Program-made: the position numbers and the translations under genes | From: Zeugodacus cucurbitae | Lineage: Eukaryota; Arthropoda; Insecta; Diptera; Tephritidae | Direction: 5' to 3' | DNA: 64,000 nt | Assembly: GCF_028554725.1 (NCBI RefSeq) | Contig: NC_071670.1 | Coordinates: forward strand, 55,334,501-55,398,500 | Shown: positions 27,712-40,474 of the stretch, in pieces | Layout of the letters: each line of letters begins with the position of its first letter | How positions within the stretch are numbered: the first letter of the stretch is position 1 | Notes under the pieces: model-generated | The model's database searches: none | What the model was told of the DNA's origin: nothing | What the model saw: the letters and a program-made list of their open reading frames with translations, nothing else

Positions 27712-29636
27712 TATTTCGTATTATTTTGTAGAGGGAGACTACTCTAAATAAGAAGCGTTGAACTCCCCTCCTTAACATTAGAAATAGAATATTTGAGAAT
27801 ATATTTCTTAAAAAACTTGGTCACCATGAAAAATCTCACTATTCCTCTATTTTCCAAACGCATACCCAATCTAAAATATAATTTGTAGTCAAGTGTGATC
27901 TATATTAATTTAGAACCTTTATACCATGCTTCTTTTTTCTATTTAGAAAAAAATACCCGTTGTTAAATCTGATTCGATCTCTTCACAGTAAATCCTTGAA
28001 TAATCTTATAGTTGATTTTAATAATCAATTGTTGAATGTTTTAACCTCTAAAATGCAAAAAATCTGAAGATACATGTATAATTTTGACAACTTTTTATGT
28101 TAGTTTTAAAAATTCCAGATATTTATGTAATTTTCTATAAAAACTGCACGGCCACCCTGAACCTGTTTAAATCTATTCATGTCACTCATTTCGTGAGCGC
28201 ATAATTTCCACTCAAAATAAGGCACCCACTCGATGATAGAAATTTTGAACTTGATTCGTTTTAGTAAAAACCAAAAAAGCAATTTACAATTTCCACTCAA
28301 TTACTGTAACTACTCTCGAAGAAGTGTAGGAGTAACCGGTAAGCGCAGTTGACCCGTTAAGGAAATGCAAAATCCAATTCATAAGCAGTTATATTTTGAG
28401 CCCAGTTAGTCAATATGACGTTACTAAGATAATGTAAACTAAATGGAATCAATCTGAGAGTTCTCGTAAAATCTAAATATTTACTATATAGACATATATG
28501 TATGTATGTATGTATGTATATATGTATAATAAATGAAAATTTAAATGACAAATATTTTTATGACAGATGAGATCAAGTGAAGATGCTCAAATGGTGGGCG
28601 ACATTGGAATGTCTGCTGTAGGATGTGACGTCACATTTGTAGATCATACGAAATTATTATTACAAACATATGTACATATGCTAATGCTATATACATATGT
28701 ATGTATGTATGTATAGTTCATATATCAGTGTTTATGAGTTCATGAGACCTAGAAAAAATTTAGAAAATTATTCGATATAAGTGATTTTATTTGATTGTCT
28801 CCTCGTTGAGCTAGTTGGCGTTAGATTGTCTGGTATATACATATGTATATAAATACATATGTAGTCAGTTAATTGGTCATTCTAAAATAACGATTGAATT
28901 TTGTTTGTAAACAAAATCGTGCATCATGACCTTAGCGTATCTAGAAAAACTAATGAATGAAAAAACAATATTGTCATGGAAAACTAGATGAACCCACACA
29001 TCTTACGAAAATGAAATCAAAGTTAGCTAGATTTTTTATAAGGAAATATTGGCAGCATTGTATGTATTTCGTGTGCGCCGAGTCCCAGTGACAAATGGGA
29101 ATGATGATCATATTGTTAAATATAGCACAACATATTTTTGTTTAATATGAAAAAAACATTATTTGAATATATAAATACAATGTGTATGTATGTATACCGT
29201 ATATTTTTTGTTTACACCAAGTGCGCAATGAGTCAGTTAGATGCTTATGATGTCGGCGTTGGCTTATTGATGTCCCAAATGGAATGCAGTCGTGTCTTCT
29301 GGAAACCATTAGCTCACGTTTTATTATTATTTTGTTGCAATGCCAATTCTATAAATCTACTATAAATATTTGAGTAAAATTTCAGCCACATACATATATT
29401 GGATTTTGCTATTCAAGTACATATATACATACATATGTACATAGGTAATTTGATAGGATTTATGCAATTGTGAATTCTATTCTACATATGCTTGTGTGGT
29501 TAACCGTTCAAAATACACTTTCCAAAATTTGTTTTGCCTTTTTTTCAATAAAATTGTATTGGATACATTTATATTTACATAATGATACAGCTGTGATTCA
29601 AATAAGAGAAGTAAGAACTGTCACATGATACATATA
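27712..29636. other. Intergenic DNA between HspB8 and the tetranucleotide array
   Basis: AT-rich, with TATG microsatellites (about 28497-28518 and 28694-28713) and ACATATGT palindromes. No gene seen. Confidence 0.7.
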
Positions 29637-30166
29637 AACAGACAGACGTATGATGGGCGGATGGACGAATTGGTGGATGGTCAGAAGGATGGATAGGCGG
29701 ATGGGCGGATGCACAGAAGGATGGACGCATAGACAGAAGAATTGTTGGCCGGACAAACGGATGGACGTATAGACAGACGATTGGATGGACTGACAGGCGT
29801 ATGGATGAACAGAATGATGAATGGATAGGAGGACAGATGGATGAATGGACATACAGATGGATGGATAGACGGACAGATGGATGAATGGACGGCCTGACGG
29901 ACATATATACGGATGAATCGACACACGGATAGAAGGATGGACGCATAAGCAGACGGTGAGATGGACGGACAGACATATGGATGAACGGATTGACGAATGG
30001 ATAGAAAGACAGATGGACGGACAGACGGCCAGACGGACAGATAGACGGATGGACGCATAGACAGACGGTTGGATGGACGGACAGACGTATGTATGAACGG
30101 ATAGACGAATGTATAGAAGGACAGATGGATGGATGGATGGATGGATGGATAGACGGATAGATGGAT
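29637..30166. repeat. Degenerate (GGAY/GACR)n tetranucleotide array
   Basis: About 530 bases built from imperfect 4-mers GGAT, GGAC, AGAC, AGAT with occasional CG- and TA-containing variants. It ends in a cleaner (GGAT)n run at 30127-30150. Because the repeat lacks stop codons, all three minus-strand frames stay open and spell meaningless Ser/Pro/Arg/His/Ile repeats. Confidence 0.9.
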
Positions 30167-33100
30167 ATGTACGGAATTCAACTCGTTTTTACATTCTGAT
30201 CTCTAACTCTAACTCTATGTATATCGCGGTTAGTTTGATGAACTCCGACTCAGTTCTAGCTTTTGGGAGAGTGTATGTACAAAAATCTATTTCTTCCCCT
30301 TCTTTTTTCGCTTTTTTAAATACCAAAGACAAACTTGACGCTTAACGTCGACACCAGTTCCATATGTTCGGAACGGATGCGGGTTTCTATCAAGAACTGT
30401 TAGCTGGCAGCGTTCCTCATTTTTTTTTTTGTAGGTTTTGGTAATTTTTTTTAATAAATAATTAATAATTAATTTTCGAAAATACTCCGTTTCTGCTTAA
30501 CATTTGTTATTGCCTAACACTGCTATTATTCTCATAGCTAGTGTATATTATTTGTAATTTTTTGCAAAATTCTAAAAAAAAAAATCAAATAATGCCACAA
30601 TTAATTGTGAAAAAAATTCAAATTAAACATTATAAAATTGAAAATAGATGTTTACACATGCGAAATTATACACAACTCGTTAATATAGAGTAAAAATGTG
30701 TATTTGAAAGCACATAACCACAATAAGCGTAAAAAGCGAAAAAAACATAAAAACGTAAAAACACAACACATTAAAAATATCATTTCGAAAACGATTTTTC
30801 AAACAACAGGTGTAGGAGGCATAGCGATTACCTAAGCACACATATACTTATAATAATATTTATATAAGTATGTGTGTTTAGTTTTGGCATTTGCAACGCC
30901 TAAATGCACGTCGTCTAAGCGAATAAACCCGCACAGTAGCGACCTTGAAGAGATCTCAAGGAATATAATCACTGTCGCTGTCACAGTCGGTCAATTCGTC
31001 ACATTTTAAAAACAGGCACATGACAAAGTCACACATATTCGTACATATGTATGTATGTAGCCAATTGCTTTCGCTTTCATTTTGGAAACATGTACTTTTG
31101 TGCGAATTCTGTGAAACAGACACTTGGCAAGTGTGTGTATGTGGCTTATATTCTCACTAAGTTAATTTACGAAAATTTATTCTACGAATCAATCAAAAGC
31201 TTTTATGCATGCGTAAATACATATGTGTCAATGTGTTTGCAAAATGAATTTACAGATTAACAAATTAAATTATAATATACTCATAATATCATGGCAATTG
31301 TAGGTGTATGAGGGAAGCCATAGCTGCAGCCAATTTTTTATGGCAACCAAAATACATATGTTCGAATATACATATGTACATATGAACCAACAACAAAAAA
31401 TTAACAGGAGTTTAATTTCATTTTCCAAAACTATATAAATATATACTTGTGTTAAACAGATTGTTATGACTTCAGTGGAGGTACTCTGAATTCCTTCCTC
31501 CTATAAACTTGATATTACATTAAGTTCTGTAATTGGATGAAATTTGGTTTAAGTTAGTCCTCCAGCAGGAAGTTTACCAACAAGTATTCTTATTTGGAAT
31601 AAATTTTCCCATAGACTTGCATCTACATATATGTATAATAATACGTATCTATGAGATAATTTGTTCGGTGGATGATCGGTTATTTTAGCAAATCCAATCA
31701 AGGATCCGATTCAACAATGGCAAGACCAGACAATATTGCGAGACACAACGTCACACACGAAACAAACTACCTCTCTCATTAGTAATTGGAAGCAAAACCT
31801 GGCCATTCATTCGTTTATAACGTCAGGCACCAATGAATTTTTCTCTCAAACGTGTCAGGAAAGAGATAATAGGACAAAACTATCATAATCACTATTTTTA
31901 TCATTCTAAAAACCAATTCGTTTAAACTAGTACTTGAAGTCGTACTTAACTGAGATAATCTATAAATATGGGAATGAACAATCTCCATACATAATGAGAT
32001 TGAGTAACAGTACTCCCATTCCTTTGACCATAAACTAAAAAGTTGCGCGTGGTAAAGAGGCCTCAAAGTCATTGAGGCTTGGACAACTTCAATTCAGTCA
32101 TAATTTTATCGCTTTATATAAATACCTTCCAAAATAAGGGATTAACAGCTCAATTCTGGTGTAAAAATTATTGGTGTCCGTCAAATTGAGAATTCTACAA
32201 CTTTACTATTTTGTAGTTATAAACACCATTACCGTCAGAAATATATTTTCCGATTTGATACTGCCTACCAAAGGTCATACGAAATGTTTTCCCACAAATC
32301 TCTCCTTCCTAATATACGCATATAGACACAATACACATACAAATATGCAATATTTATAGACAAAAAAATTTCATTATTTAACTTTTGCTGAGATCTGGGT
32401 AATTAAATTGTGAATCATTTCAAATAGTTTATGGCTGATGCACAATTTTAAGAATATTAACCTCCCGCCACAGACTGTGTCAATTTCATTGTGGCGACAA
32501 TAATAATAATTTCGAAAATAATCGAAATACAAAATATTCGAAGTGACGTCATCACACTTAGCTATATAAGTATATATACAAATGTATTTGTATATAAAAC
32601 TGAAGAGGCTTATTTCAGTAATGAAAACAAAATTTTTTAAAATAGATTTTGGTAGAAACCAACAAATGCCCCTCATGCCCCTCAAGGTACTGTGAGAGGC
32701 AGAGATGCCTCTTTAAACATGTTTAATATGTGGAATTCACTTTATATTTGTATATATTTTTTAAGGAGAAGTGTTGACTTGTCTTTAGCTATCCAATTGT
32801 AATCAGTTTTTGAACATCAGCTATATAATTTCTTTTCTATGGGCTTAACATCGAGTCGATGAATCATCTTGTTAAAGCCACGATACTAGCTTTCGAAGGG
32901 AAACTTGAATATTTTCAAACTCCGAATTCACTATTTTCTGCAATAGTTTTTAGGAAATCTATGTGAATGACCATAGGAGGCACATTTCGTATACCACTAC
33001 CTAAGGCATAATTGGATTTCTCCTTACCTGTCAGATCTATTATTAACATGGCGAATGCCGTGTAATGACAACAAGTCGTTGTTGTTTAAAAAGGGAAAAG

Positions 33101-33569
33101 ATCCTAAACAGAGAAGGGGCAAGAGAGTGTCCAAAAATTCGACCTGAAGGTAGGGCGATTGTTAAAAGGATTTTATATTATATCCAAGCACATTCCTGTA
33201 AAAATGGAACGATTTCATTTTTTATTTGAAGTGTAAAGTATTCTTAATATGTGAACTCGAGTCTCCATTCGGAGACTAAGCATTTGACTCTTCTTGAAGA
33301 AATAAAGGCAAAATAAAGATGAAAACTGCAAGTATATCTAAAAAAAAAAACCTTTCTAGGATACTCTGACATAGCTGGAACAGACCCAGACATTCATTTT
33401 AAAGGACTATTAACTCTGAATTATTCCTCAACAGTTTTTGGTGCATATTTTTCTGCTGCTATGAAAGAAAACCCTTTCTTTCCATTATACATTAATTTAC
33501 GGGACAATAGTCAAGTCAAAATTCTGATATACATTTGTTTCACATACATCTTCGATTCGCCACTTCTCT
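30167..33569. other. Intergenic DNA
   Basis: No gene, RNA or intact mobile element recognised in this 3.4-kb stretch. It has AT-rich sequence with scattered ACATATGT palindromes (about 31045, 31370). Open frames are short and without protein features. Confidence 0.65.
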
Positions 33570-33946
33570 GTAGTACTTTCATAACTCGAACGAAATTTCC
33601 TTCCATAAATCGAACTTTTTGGTCAGGGCATAATACAAAATTTAAAATTGTACTATCGGGGCTGTCTATATAGTATAGAGGCGAACAAAAAATATGATAA
33701 TACAATTATGGATTGCATAAATCATGTAACAAAGGCATGGGATACAGACGTCAAGAGCCAAACAATAGCCAACTCCAACAGAATACAGTTTTAACGTACG
33801 TATAAAACTCGATGCGAAGTTAAAAAATAAAACTGTGAATAAATCTATATTTTACAGCTTTTTGAAAATTGTATGTAATGAAAAATTCTATAACTCGAAG
33901 TTTTTCTGTGGATTATGGTGATTCGAGTTAGGGAAGTTCAACAGTA
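33570..33946 (+). mobile_element. Second decayed pogo-type copy
   Basis: Same family as 20639-21127, in the opposite orientation. The plus strand spells 'NRTFWSGHNTKFKIVLSG' and, after a frame break and stop, 'DNTIMDCINHVTKAWD', both alignable with the other copy. It ends 'gagttagggaagttcaacagta', a mutated form of the terminal GAAGTTCCACTG. Broken and non-functional. Confidence 0.65.
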
Positions 33947-36900
33947 TTTCATTAAATTCGTTGTTTGTTCGATTCAGAGAATTTTTTTCTTCATTCTCTA
34001 ACCAATCGAATTCTATTATTTAAACGAAATTTAAATATTCCCCACATTGTACCATTATGTCATGACTCTTCCTGCAGGGCATACGTGTATATGCTTACTA
34101 TACATTTTCAAATTGTATCCACAACAAATTGTTGCTGCATTCACACTACACACGATATCATTGCATGATTTTAGGCGCAATAAATTAAGTTCGAACTCAC
34201 ACATACACACATATTTTTAAATGTATATGAGTGTGTGCGCTTGCATTTGCATTACTAAGTAAAATAAATGTGCTAATAAAAAATTTAACAAACAAACGAA
34301 AAATTAAATTAACAAAAAATATTTTAAAATTTTATTAAATTCTAATACTTCCCTTGACACTGACAAATCCATTGTAATTACTCCTTTGTAATGTAAAAGC
34401 GACGTAGCAGGGATATTGACATTCATACATACATACATAAGCATATCGTTAACCGCTGTAAGCGATAAACACGACATGTTTTTGTACATTTCGTAGCAGG
34501 TTGTGTAGTTTAAGTAAAAAAGCTGGAAATAATTATAAAATTACAAAAGTCAAAATTGGAGATATTATAACCCCCCGATTTCTAATTTCTTATCCGATTA
34601 AATAATTTTTTGCTTTTTCAATTTTTTTCTAATTTTTTCGGTTTTTTTTTTTAATTTTTTTGTTTTTCCTAATTTTTCGGGTGTTTTCTATTTTTTGTCT
34701 CCTTTTTACGGTCCTTCTGCCTAATTTACACATACATACATATGTAGTTATCAAGCGTTGTTTAAAATTTCTCATAAATGTATTTATATTTGTGTCTCTT
34801 TCACTCTTTTATAATTTATATTATAAAATATTTAAATTACATTCAAAAATTTACTTAAGTATTTACGTTATGCATTCATATTTTGTATATATCAATATAT
34901 TTTAAACATTTTCACCGTCTGTTCTAAGTAATATTTAATTTAATATATATTATTTGTTTTTTGTTTTCTGTTTTTTTAATCAATTTTCCATATATAAATA
35001 ACCAATTATATATATGTGTGTGTGTATATATATATACTCGTATGTACAATTACAAAATTTAAAATTGAACATGAGAAAATGAAAACATTGAAAATTATTA
35101 TTATTTATTCGCTAATATCTTTAGATAATCTTTTTTGTGGTTTTTGTTGTTGTTAACGCAAAGTCGAAAACACAGCTGTATCTTTCAAAACATCCTAGCT
35201 GATTTGTGTTAATTTTTTTTTCTATAAATTTCTGCGTACGCTAGAATCATCCTTGTCACTCATTATACTCTGTGTATATATTATTTATGTACATACCTAT
35301 GCATGTTGTTGTTGGTTTTTATTTTCTATTAACTAAAATATAAGTTTACTGAAACAAGTTAAACTAGCATAAAATTACATGAAAATGTAAGTGGTCTCCC
35401 TTTTGGTGGCGAGGAAGTGCCTAACGCGTTCCCTCCCTTTCACTCTACATTTGCTTTCGTTAATTAAACTTAATAATTTTTTTTTGTTTTTTGTTTTTCT
35501 GAAAATAAAGGAATTTTTTTTTGTGTGTTTTGAACAAAGCAAAAGAATTACTTTAATTTTAAACTTTAAACTACTAAAGCAGCGCAATCACGTGTGTCTT
35601 TAAGTGGTCGTTAACGGCGCACAATTACAGTTACCCAGTTGACAAGTCGAGTTTTCTATCCATATATAAATACATATACATATGTATATATATAACAGCA
35701 AGTTATGGGCTTGTGGGCGTGGTAATTCAATTATAAAGTTATCAGTCTATACTCTTATATCTTCTAAAGATACCACGACGGAAAGTAATGTAACCAAGTA
35801 CAACAAACAAAAAAAAAACAAATCACTGGTGCGTAATCAGATTCCTGGTAAAGTGTGGTTCCAAAAAAATTTTTTTCTGTGAATTGTCTAGATTTCAACA
35901 AAAATTATATTTTTGTCAAATTTTTTTAAAATATTTAGGCTGATACACGCTATAAATTAACGCAGACAGGCAAGGCGATCTCGTGTGCACTTTTTACAAT
36001 AGTAAAATGCATATTAGTTGAAAGTCTATGTGGCCACAGAACCCAATGTTAACTAATAAATTAAATATTACAATAAATAAAAAAAATATTAAAAAAATTA
36101 TGAATTTATCATTTGCTTAATATTTTCGAAGAATTAAATAATTTTAAAAAATTTATATTTTTTTATTTTTCTAAAATTGGAAACTTTAAACTAGAGAAAA
36201 TATTGCAATATTTTATAATTTTTTTAGACTCGATTTTAAATTTTGTAATATCAATTAATTTTTTTTTTAATTTCACTTAATAATAATAATTTTTTTGTAT
36301 TAACATTAGTTACAAACATTTTTTAAATTAAAAATAATAATAATATTTAATTACTGAAAAACGATTTTAACAATTTATTAATAAAAAATCAAAAAAAAAA
36401 TATATATGAAAATTTTATATTTTAGTAACTGTAAAATATATGCTCATATATATATTCTTCAAAATCAAAAACATATCCAAACAATTCTTAGCACAACACT
36501 GGAACTCTGTGGACCCACTACTAGTATGCGCCTAAGTAACTTCTAGTGTTTTTGAAACCATAACTGCACACAGATAGATCGTCTCGCCCGCAGTTAATGC
36601 GATTGCCTAAGCACACATACGCACATACAACTAGCTAAGAGCCTGCATGTACAGAGATTTGCAAACTCAACACCCCCCACACGCCCACGTTCACATTACG
36701 TTTTTGTTAATTTTTGTTTTTTTTTTTTTGCTTTTGTGAAGAACCAACCACAATTAAGTACCCGTTTTCTTGAACGAAAATGAGCACCCCCACTCGCCCC
36801 GCATACGCACACACTCACACATTTATACCACGCACCCTTAAGTGTGACTTGATTTGCAATCGGTACACTTGTACACATTTTGGGCTTTGCATTTTGCATT

Positions 36901-37060
36901 TTGATAAGATCAGCCTGTGGCTCGGTGGTCTACGATGATCTTGGGGTATTTTTTGTTTCGATTTTTTCTTTTTGTTTTAACAAAAACTCTCGCCGTTCAT
37001 GTTGAATTCGCCTTTTGTATATGGCTCACTAGCTCAATTGTAATTCCATAATAGTAATTG
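33947..37060. other. IntS6 3' flank and intergenic DNA
   Basis: AT-rich sequence downstream of IntS6. The part nearest 37060 (to about 36600) should include its 3' UTR, but I could not place a polyadenylation site with confidence. A (TG/TA)n microsatellite lies near 35008-35035. Confidence 0.6.
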
Positions 37061-40000
37061 TTAACTTGTCGCCGTTGTTGTTGGTATTGGTGCTGATGTT
37101 GTCGTTTGTAATTGTTGTTGCTTCTTGTCCCACCACTCCTGTATGCTGTCAATCATTTGTTTACGTCGAAAACGCAACGATTCGCCGATGCACATTTTTA
37201 TGAAATTCGATTTCATTTCAAAATCACCCTTAACTAAATTGAGATGTTCCAGCAGTTGTGCATAATTACGACCTGGACGTCGTATATCGCGAAAAACTTG
37301 TGTTCGTATTTCTAGGTTATGTTTACGTGCGGCATCTCGTTGTTCGTCTGTGAGTGGCGGTGGCCCCGTTGCCACAATTGTGTTGCGTTGACTAGCGCCG
37401 TTGCCAATATTATTGCTCATAACACTGTTAACGTTGTTGTGTTGATTGTGATTGGCAACATGATTTGAATTGGCCGCTGTTGTAGCTGCCACATTATTGG
37501 TCATGATGGACTCGCGCTTCAACGTATCGAAATTGGCGGAGAGTGTTACAGGTGATGCTAGGGAATTCGTTACTGTGGCCGAAGGTGGTGGCATTAACAC
37601 TGACTCCGTCTCCATTTTGACTTGCGCACTTGCAATTCCGGAGGTGTCTGGAGTCGGCGCGCCAGCAGCTGTATTCGATATGCCAGCATTTCCATTGTGG
37701 CATTGTTGTAGTATGCGTGAAATTTCTTGAGCATCATTGATATCGTTGTGTTGATAGGCAGGTGCTTGGTTGATTAGGGTGGGTGTCGCTGGTGTTACAA
37801 CATTGGTGGGTATTGGCGTTCCCAACGGCGGTGTGGTTGCGGGAATACTAAGCAAAGCGTTGCCGTTGATTTGAAGTGGTGCAGCGAAAACGTTAGGTGT
37901 TATCGTTGTCGGGTTGGTAATGGCCAACACGTTTGGCGCCACTATTGCGCCGACAGCAGCAGGCGTCACATCTACAGGTGTCATTATTGATTGACCAAAA
38001 TTATTGATATAGGGTTGTGGCGAGCCCGGCGGTGACATGGGTGTTAATACACTGTTATTGCTTGGCATTTGTACCACCGGTGGCAGCGGTAATGTGCCAC
38101 CAACCGACATGCTGATACCAGCCGACGAATTGATGGGCGTTGTTGTGCTAGGTCCGCTCATATCTGAATCACAGCTACTTTCGTCGCTAATGCCGTTGAT
38201 GAAATTACGTACATAACCATTGATGAGCGGTTCACCGGGTTCGTCCTCATTGAAATCGAATGCCACAACCAGTCTGTCCGGATCACCGTCGTCGGACATA
38301 TTTGACGATATGGATGCGGTCTCCGAAGCGCTATCATCGTCGTAGTCCGACATTGAGGCAATCGATGAGTTTGAGGAATTCGTTGGTGTTACATTCAAAC
38401 TCGGTGTGCTGGGTCGCACATCTGTGGAAGTACGTCGAAATATGTAGTCCTTGCGTATGGGACCCGCTTTGCGTTTGCGCGCACGTGATGCATCGATTTT
38501 CTTTGGACCAATACCACCTGGCGCACCCGGTAATGGCGCGCCACCGGCGCCATTGTTTGATTTCATTGGTGCCACATCACTGAGATCAGCTTCGTCCACC
38601 ATAACCATATGCTTATCCTTTTTGTATGGATTGCCGAACATGTGTTGCCGCACATTCGTCGGTTCGATTTCGCGCAATGGATTATCTTTATTTTTCAAAT
38701 ATTCCTGATAATTACCCATTTCAGCAATGGGCAGGCAGTGTCCAGAATCTTTGGCCACCAGGCTAGTGGGCGCTGGTCGTAGCACCGTTTCACGCATGCG
38801 CGCTATTTCTTCCATCAAATCGCGACGCGGTATATCGAAGGGATTGCGATATGACTTCGCTGAGGATTGGCGCGTTAGCTGTGGTACAACAATGGTGTAG
38901 TTCTCAAGCGGTTCAATCTCAGCGTGCAATTTAGAGAAGGTCTCTCTCAGCAATGGATGGCGCACAAGATCGCGACGCAATGGTACACCGGGATTCAATT
39001 TTGCTGTCTCGATTTGTCGATACGGCGGTTTTGGCTGTTTCAACTGTTTATACACTTTCATACAGAGATTTTCTTGATCTTGTTTTGCGGTGTTTTTGAT
39101 ATGCTTCAGCTGATTGGCGATATTCGGTGACAAATAATTGTCGACATTTTCCGGCAATAAAAACTGGAGCAGCTGATACGGTACATTGATGTTTAGTAAC
39201 GCTTTGCGCAAAAACGGGCAGTAGTATGGTGGTATTGAACGCACATAAGCATTGAATTTATACATGAGATCATTGGGCGGACTCATATTATACTTATGTA
39301 TAAGGTCGTGCAGCAGCGGCAATAGCGCCGGATAGTTGTACGCCAATACGTACAGATGAACTTGTGTTAAATTCTGCGAGGCCTTCAAATAGCCAAATGG
39401 TAAATCAAAACCATGCATACCGTTCGATATGATCACCTGCCAACATTTGTTCATTTCACGTTTTTGCAATATTTGTAGTGTCAGCGGACTACCTTCGATC
39501 TCGTATTTGTCGACGGGAAAACTACGCACCATTTGCGGTTCGTCAACAGCGGGTGTGACTACTTTCAATTTGGGATGCGCATCGCGTGGCGGCAATGTTA
39601 CAGCCTTCGGATCGGGCCAATACGGTTCGGGCAAGGGCCAGTAACCAATTGGAAAGGTCTTTTGTGAGATGTGTTTTTGCACGTAGATCATTTTCTTCAT
39701 TGGTTGGAATATTATGTCCTGTAGCGCTTCATTTGGCACGCCGTCTTTTGGTAACATAGGTTCAAACTGTAGCACCACACCCGGTTGCACCTTTTGCACC
39801 AAACTCTCTATACATTGATTTAGTACGTAATGTGAACGTACACGGTACGAACGACCGCCTGTTACAACGCACATACGTTCTATGGGCGAATCATCGTGTG
39901 GCACTTTGCCCTCAACACGTTCATCCACTTTATTGCCAGGCATACGTAGAACTAACGAAAATAGGCGTTGATCCCAGCGAAATGGTTCTTTTGTGAAATT

Positions 40001-40474
40001 TGTACCGGGTATTTGTGTATTCAGCGGCAGTATGATATCTTGGTGCACACCATTACGGTACGAATACCGTCCACCATCAGTGATCACAATAATTACAGAC
40101 GGCTCCAAGTAAAATGGACAACGACCCTGACCGTATGTGTCGATGCCAGATTGCATGCGATTCAGATTCAATAAATCGAAAGCATTCTTTAATGATTCAC
40201 CCATTGAAGTGAGTCCATTGCTTTGCAGGTTCTTCAGCTCATTCATGAATGTGGCATGATTCTCCTTCCAACCGGCTTTCACATTAGCGGGTGGTTCCTC
40301 AAATGTTAACAGCATATAGCGATCACCAAGGCAATCCTGTGTGCGTTGACGATATTTCAGGAATGTCTCCACTGCGCCCTTCGCTATGTCGAGATATGAT
40401 TTTTGTACGCCATTCACGTATGCTTTCTGGCACATCGACGCGGATGTGTCGACCAAAAATAGTATAATGGTCAT
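37061..40474 (-). CDS. IntS6: Integrator complex subunit 6 (IntS6/DICE1)
   Basis: An uninterrupted 1137-residue protein. Integrator is the nuclear complex that cleaves snRNA 3' ends and promoter-proximal nascent mRNA; IntS6 helps dock PP2A in it (family knowledge). The N-terminus is a von Willebrand A domain with a complete MIDAS: D9-x-S11-x-S13 (LVDTSASM), T89 (GLTSMG) and D133 (VITDGG). A conserved middle region follows (about 150-640). Then comes a long Asn/Thr/Ser/Pro/Ala-rich disordered stretch (about 680-1030) with an acidic Ser patch. The last ~85 residues (REQRDAARKHNLEIR-like start, then FRDIRRPGRNYAQLLEHL and SNFIKMCIGESLRFRRKQM) match the INTS6/SAGE1/CT45 C-terminal domain. The first ATG opens directly into the vWA strand, supporting this start. 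The whole coding region is one exon. Confidence 0.96.
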   Translation of the reverse strand: MTIILFLVDTSASMCQKAYVNGVQKSYLDIAKGAVETFLKYRQRTQDCLGDRYMLLTFEEPPANVKAGWKENHATFMNELKNLQSNGLTSMGESLKNAFDLLNLNRMQSGIDTYGQGRCPFYLEPSVIIVITDGGRYSYRNGVHQDIILPLNTQIPGTNFTKEPFRWDQRLFSLVLRMPGNKVDERVEGKVPHDDSPIERMCVVTGGRSYRVRSHYVLNQCIESLVQKVQPGVVLQFEPMLPKDGVPNEALQDIIFQPMKKMIYVQKHISQKTFPIGYWPLPEPYWPDPKAVTLPPRDAHPKLKVVTPAVDEPQMVRSFPVDKYEIEGSPLTLQILQKREMNKCWQVIISNGMHGFDLPFGYLKASQNLTQVHLYVLAYNYPALLPLLHDLIHKYNMSPPNDLMYKFNAYVRSIPPYYCPFLRKALLNINVPYQLLQFLLPENVDNYLSPNIANQLKHIKNTAKQDQENLCMKVYKQLKQPKPPYRQIETAKLNPGVPLRRDLVRHPLLRETFSKLHAEIEPLENYTIVVPQLTRQSSAKSYRNPFDIPRRDLMEEIARMRETVLRPAPTSLVAKDSGHCLPIAEMGNYQEYLKNKDNPLREIEPTNVRQHMFGNPYKKDKHMVMVDEADLSDVAPMKSNNGAGGAPLPGAPGGIGPKKIDASRARKRKAGPIRKDYIFRRTSTDVRPSTPSLNVTPTNSSNSSIASMSDYDDDSASETASISSNMSDDGDPDRLVVAFDFNEDEPGEPLINGYVRNFINGISDESSCDSDMSGPSTTTPINSSAGISMSVGGTLPLPPVVQMPSNNSVLTPMSPPGSPQPYINNFGQSIMTPVDVTPAAVGAIVAPNVLAITNPTTITPNVFAAPLQINGNALLSIPATTPPLGTPIPTNVVTPATPTLINQAPAYQHNDINDAQEISRILQQCHNGNAGISNTAAGAPTPDTSGIASAQVKMETESVLMPPPSATVTNSLASPVTLSANFDTLKRESIMTNNVAATTAANSNHVANHNQHNNVNSVMSNNIGNGASQRNTIVATGPPPLTDEQRDAARKHNLEIRTQVFRDIRRPGRNYAQLLEHLNLVKGDFEMKSNFIKMCIGESLRFRRKQMIDSIQEWWDKKQQQLQTTTSAPIPTTTATS

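Noticed and set aside
29575..30181. Three overlapping minus-strand frames of 108-166 residues rich in Ser/Pro/His/Ile
   Set aside because: Produced by the stop-free tetranucleotide array; the same pattern appears in every frame.
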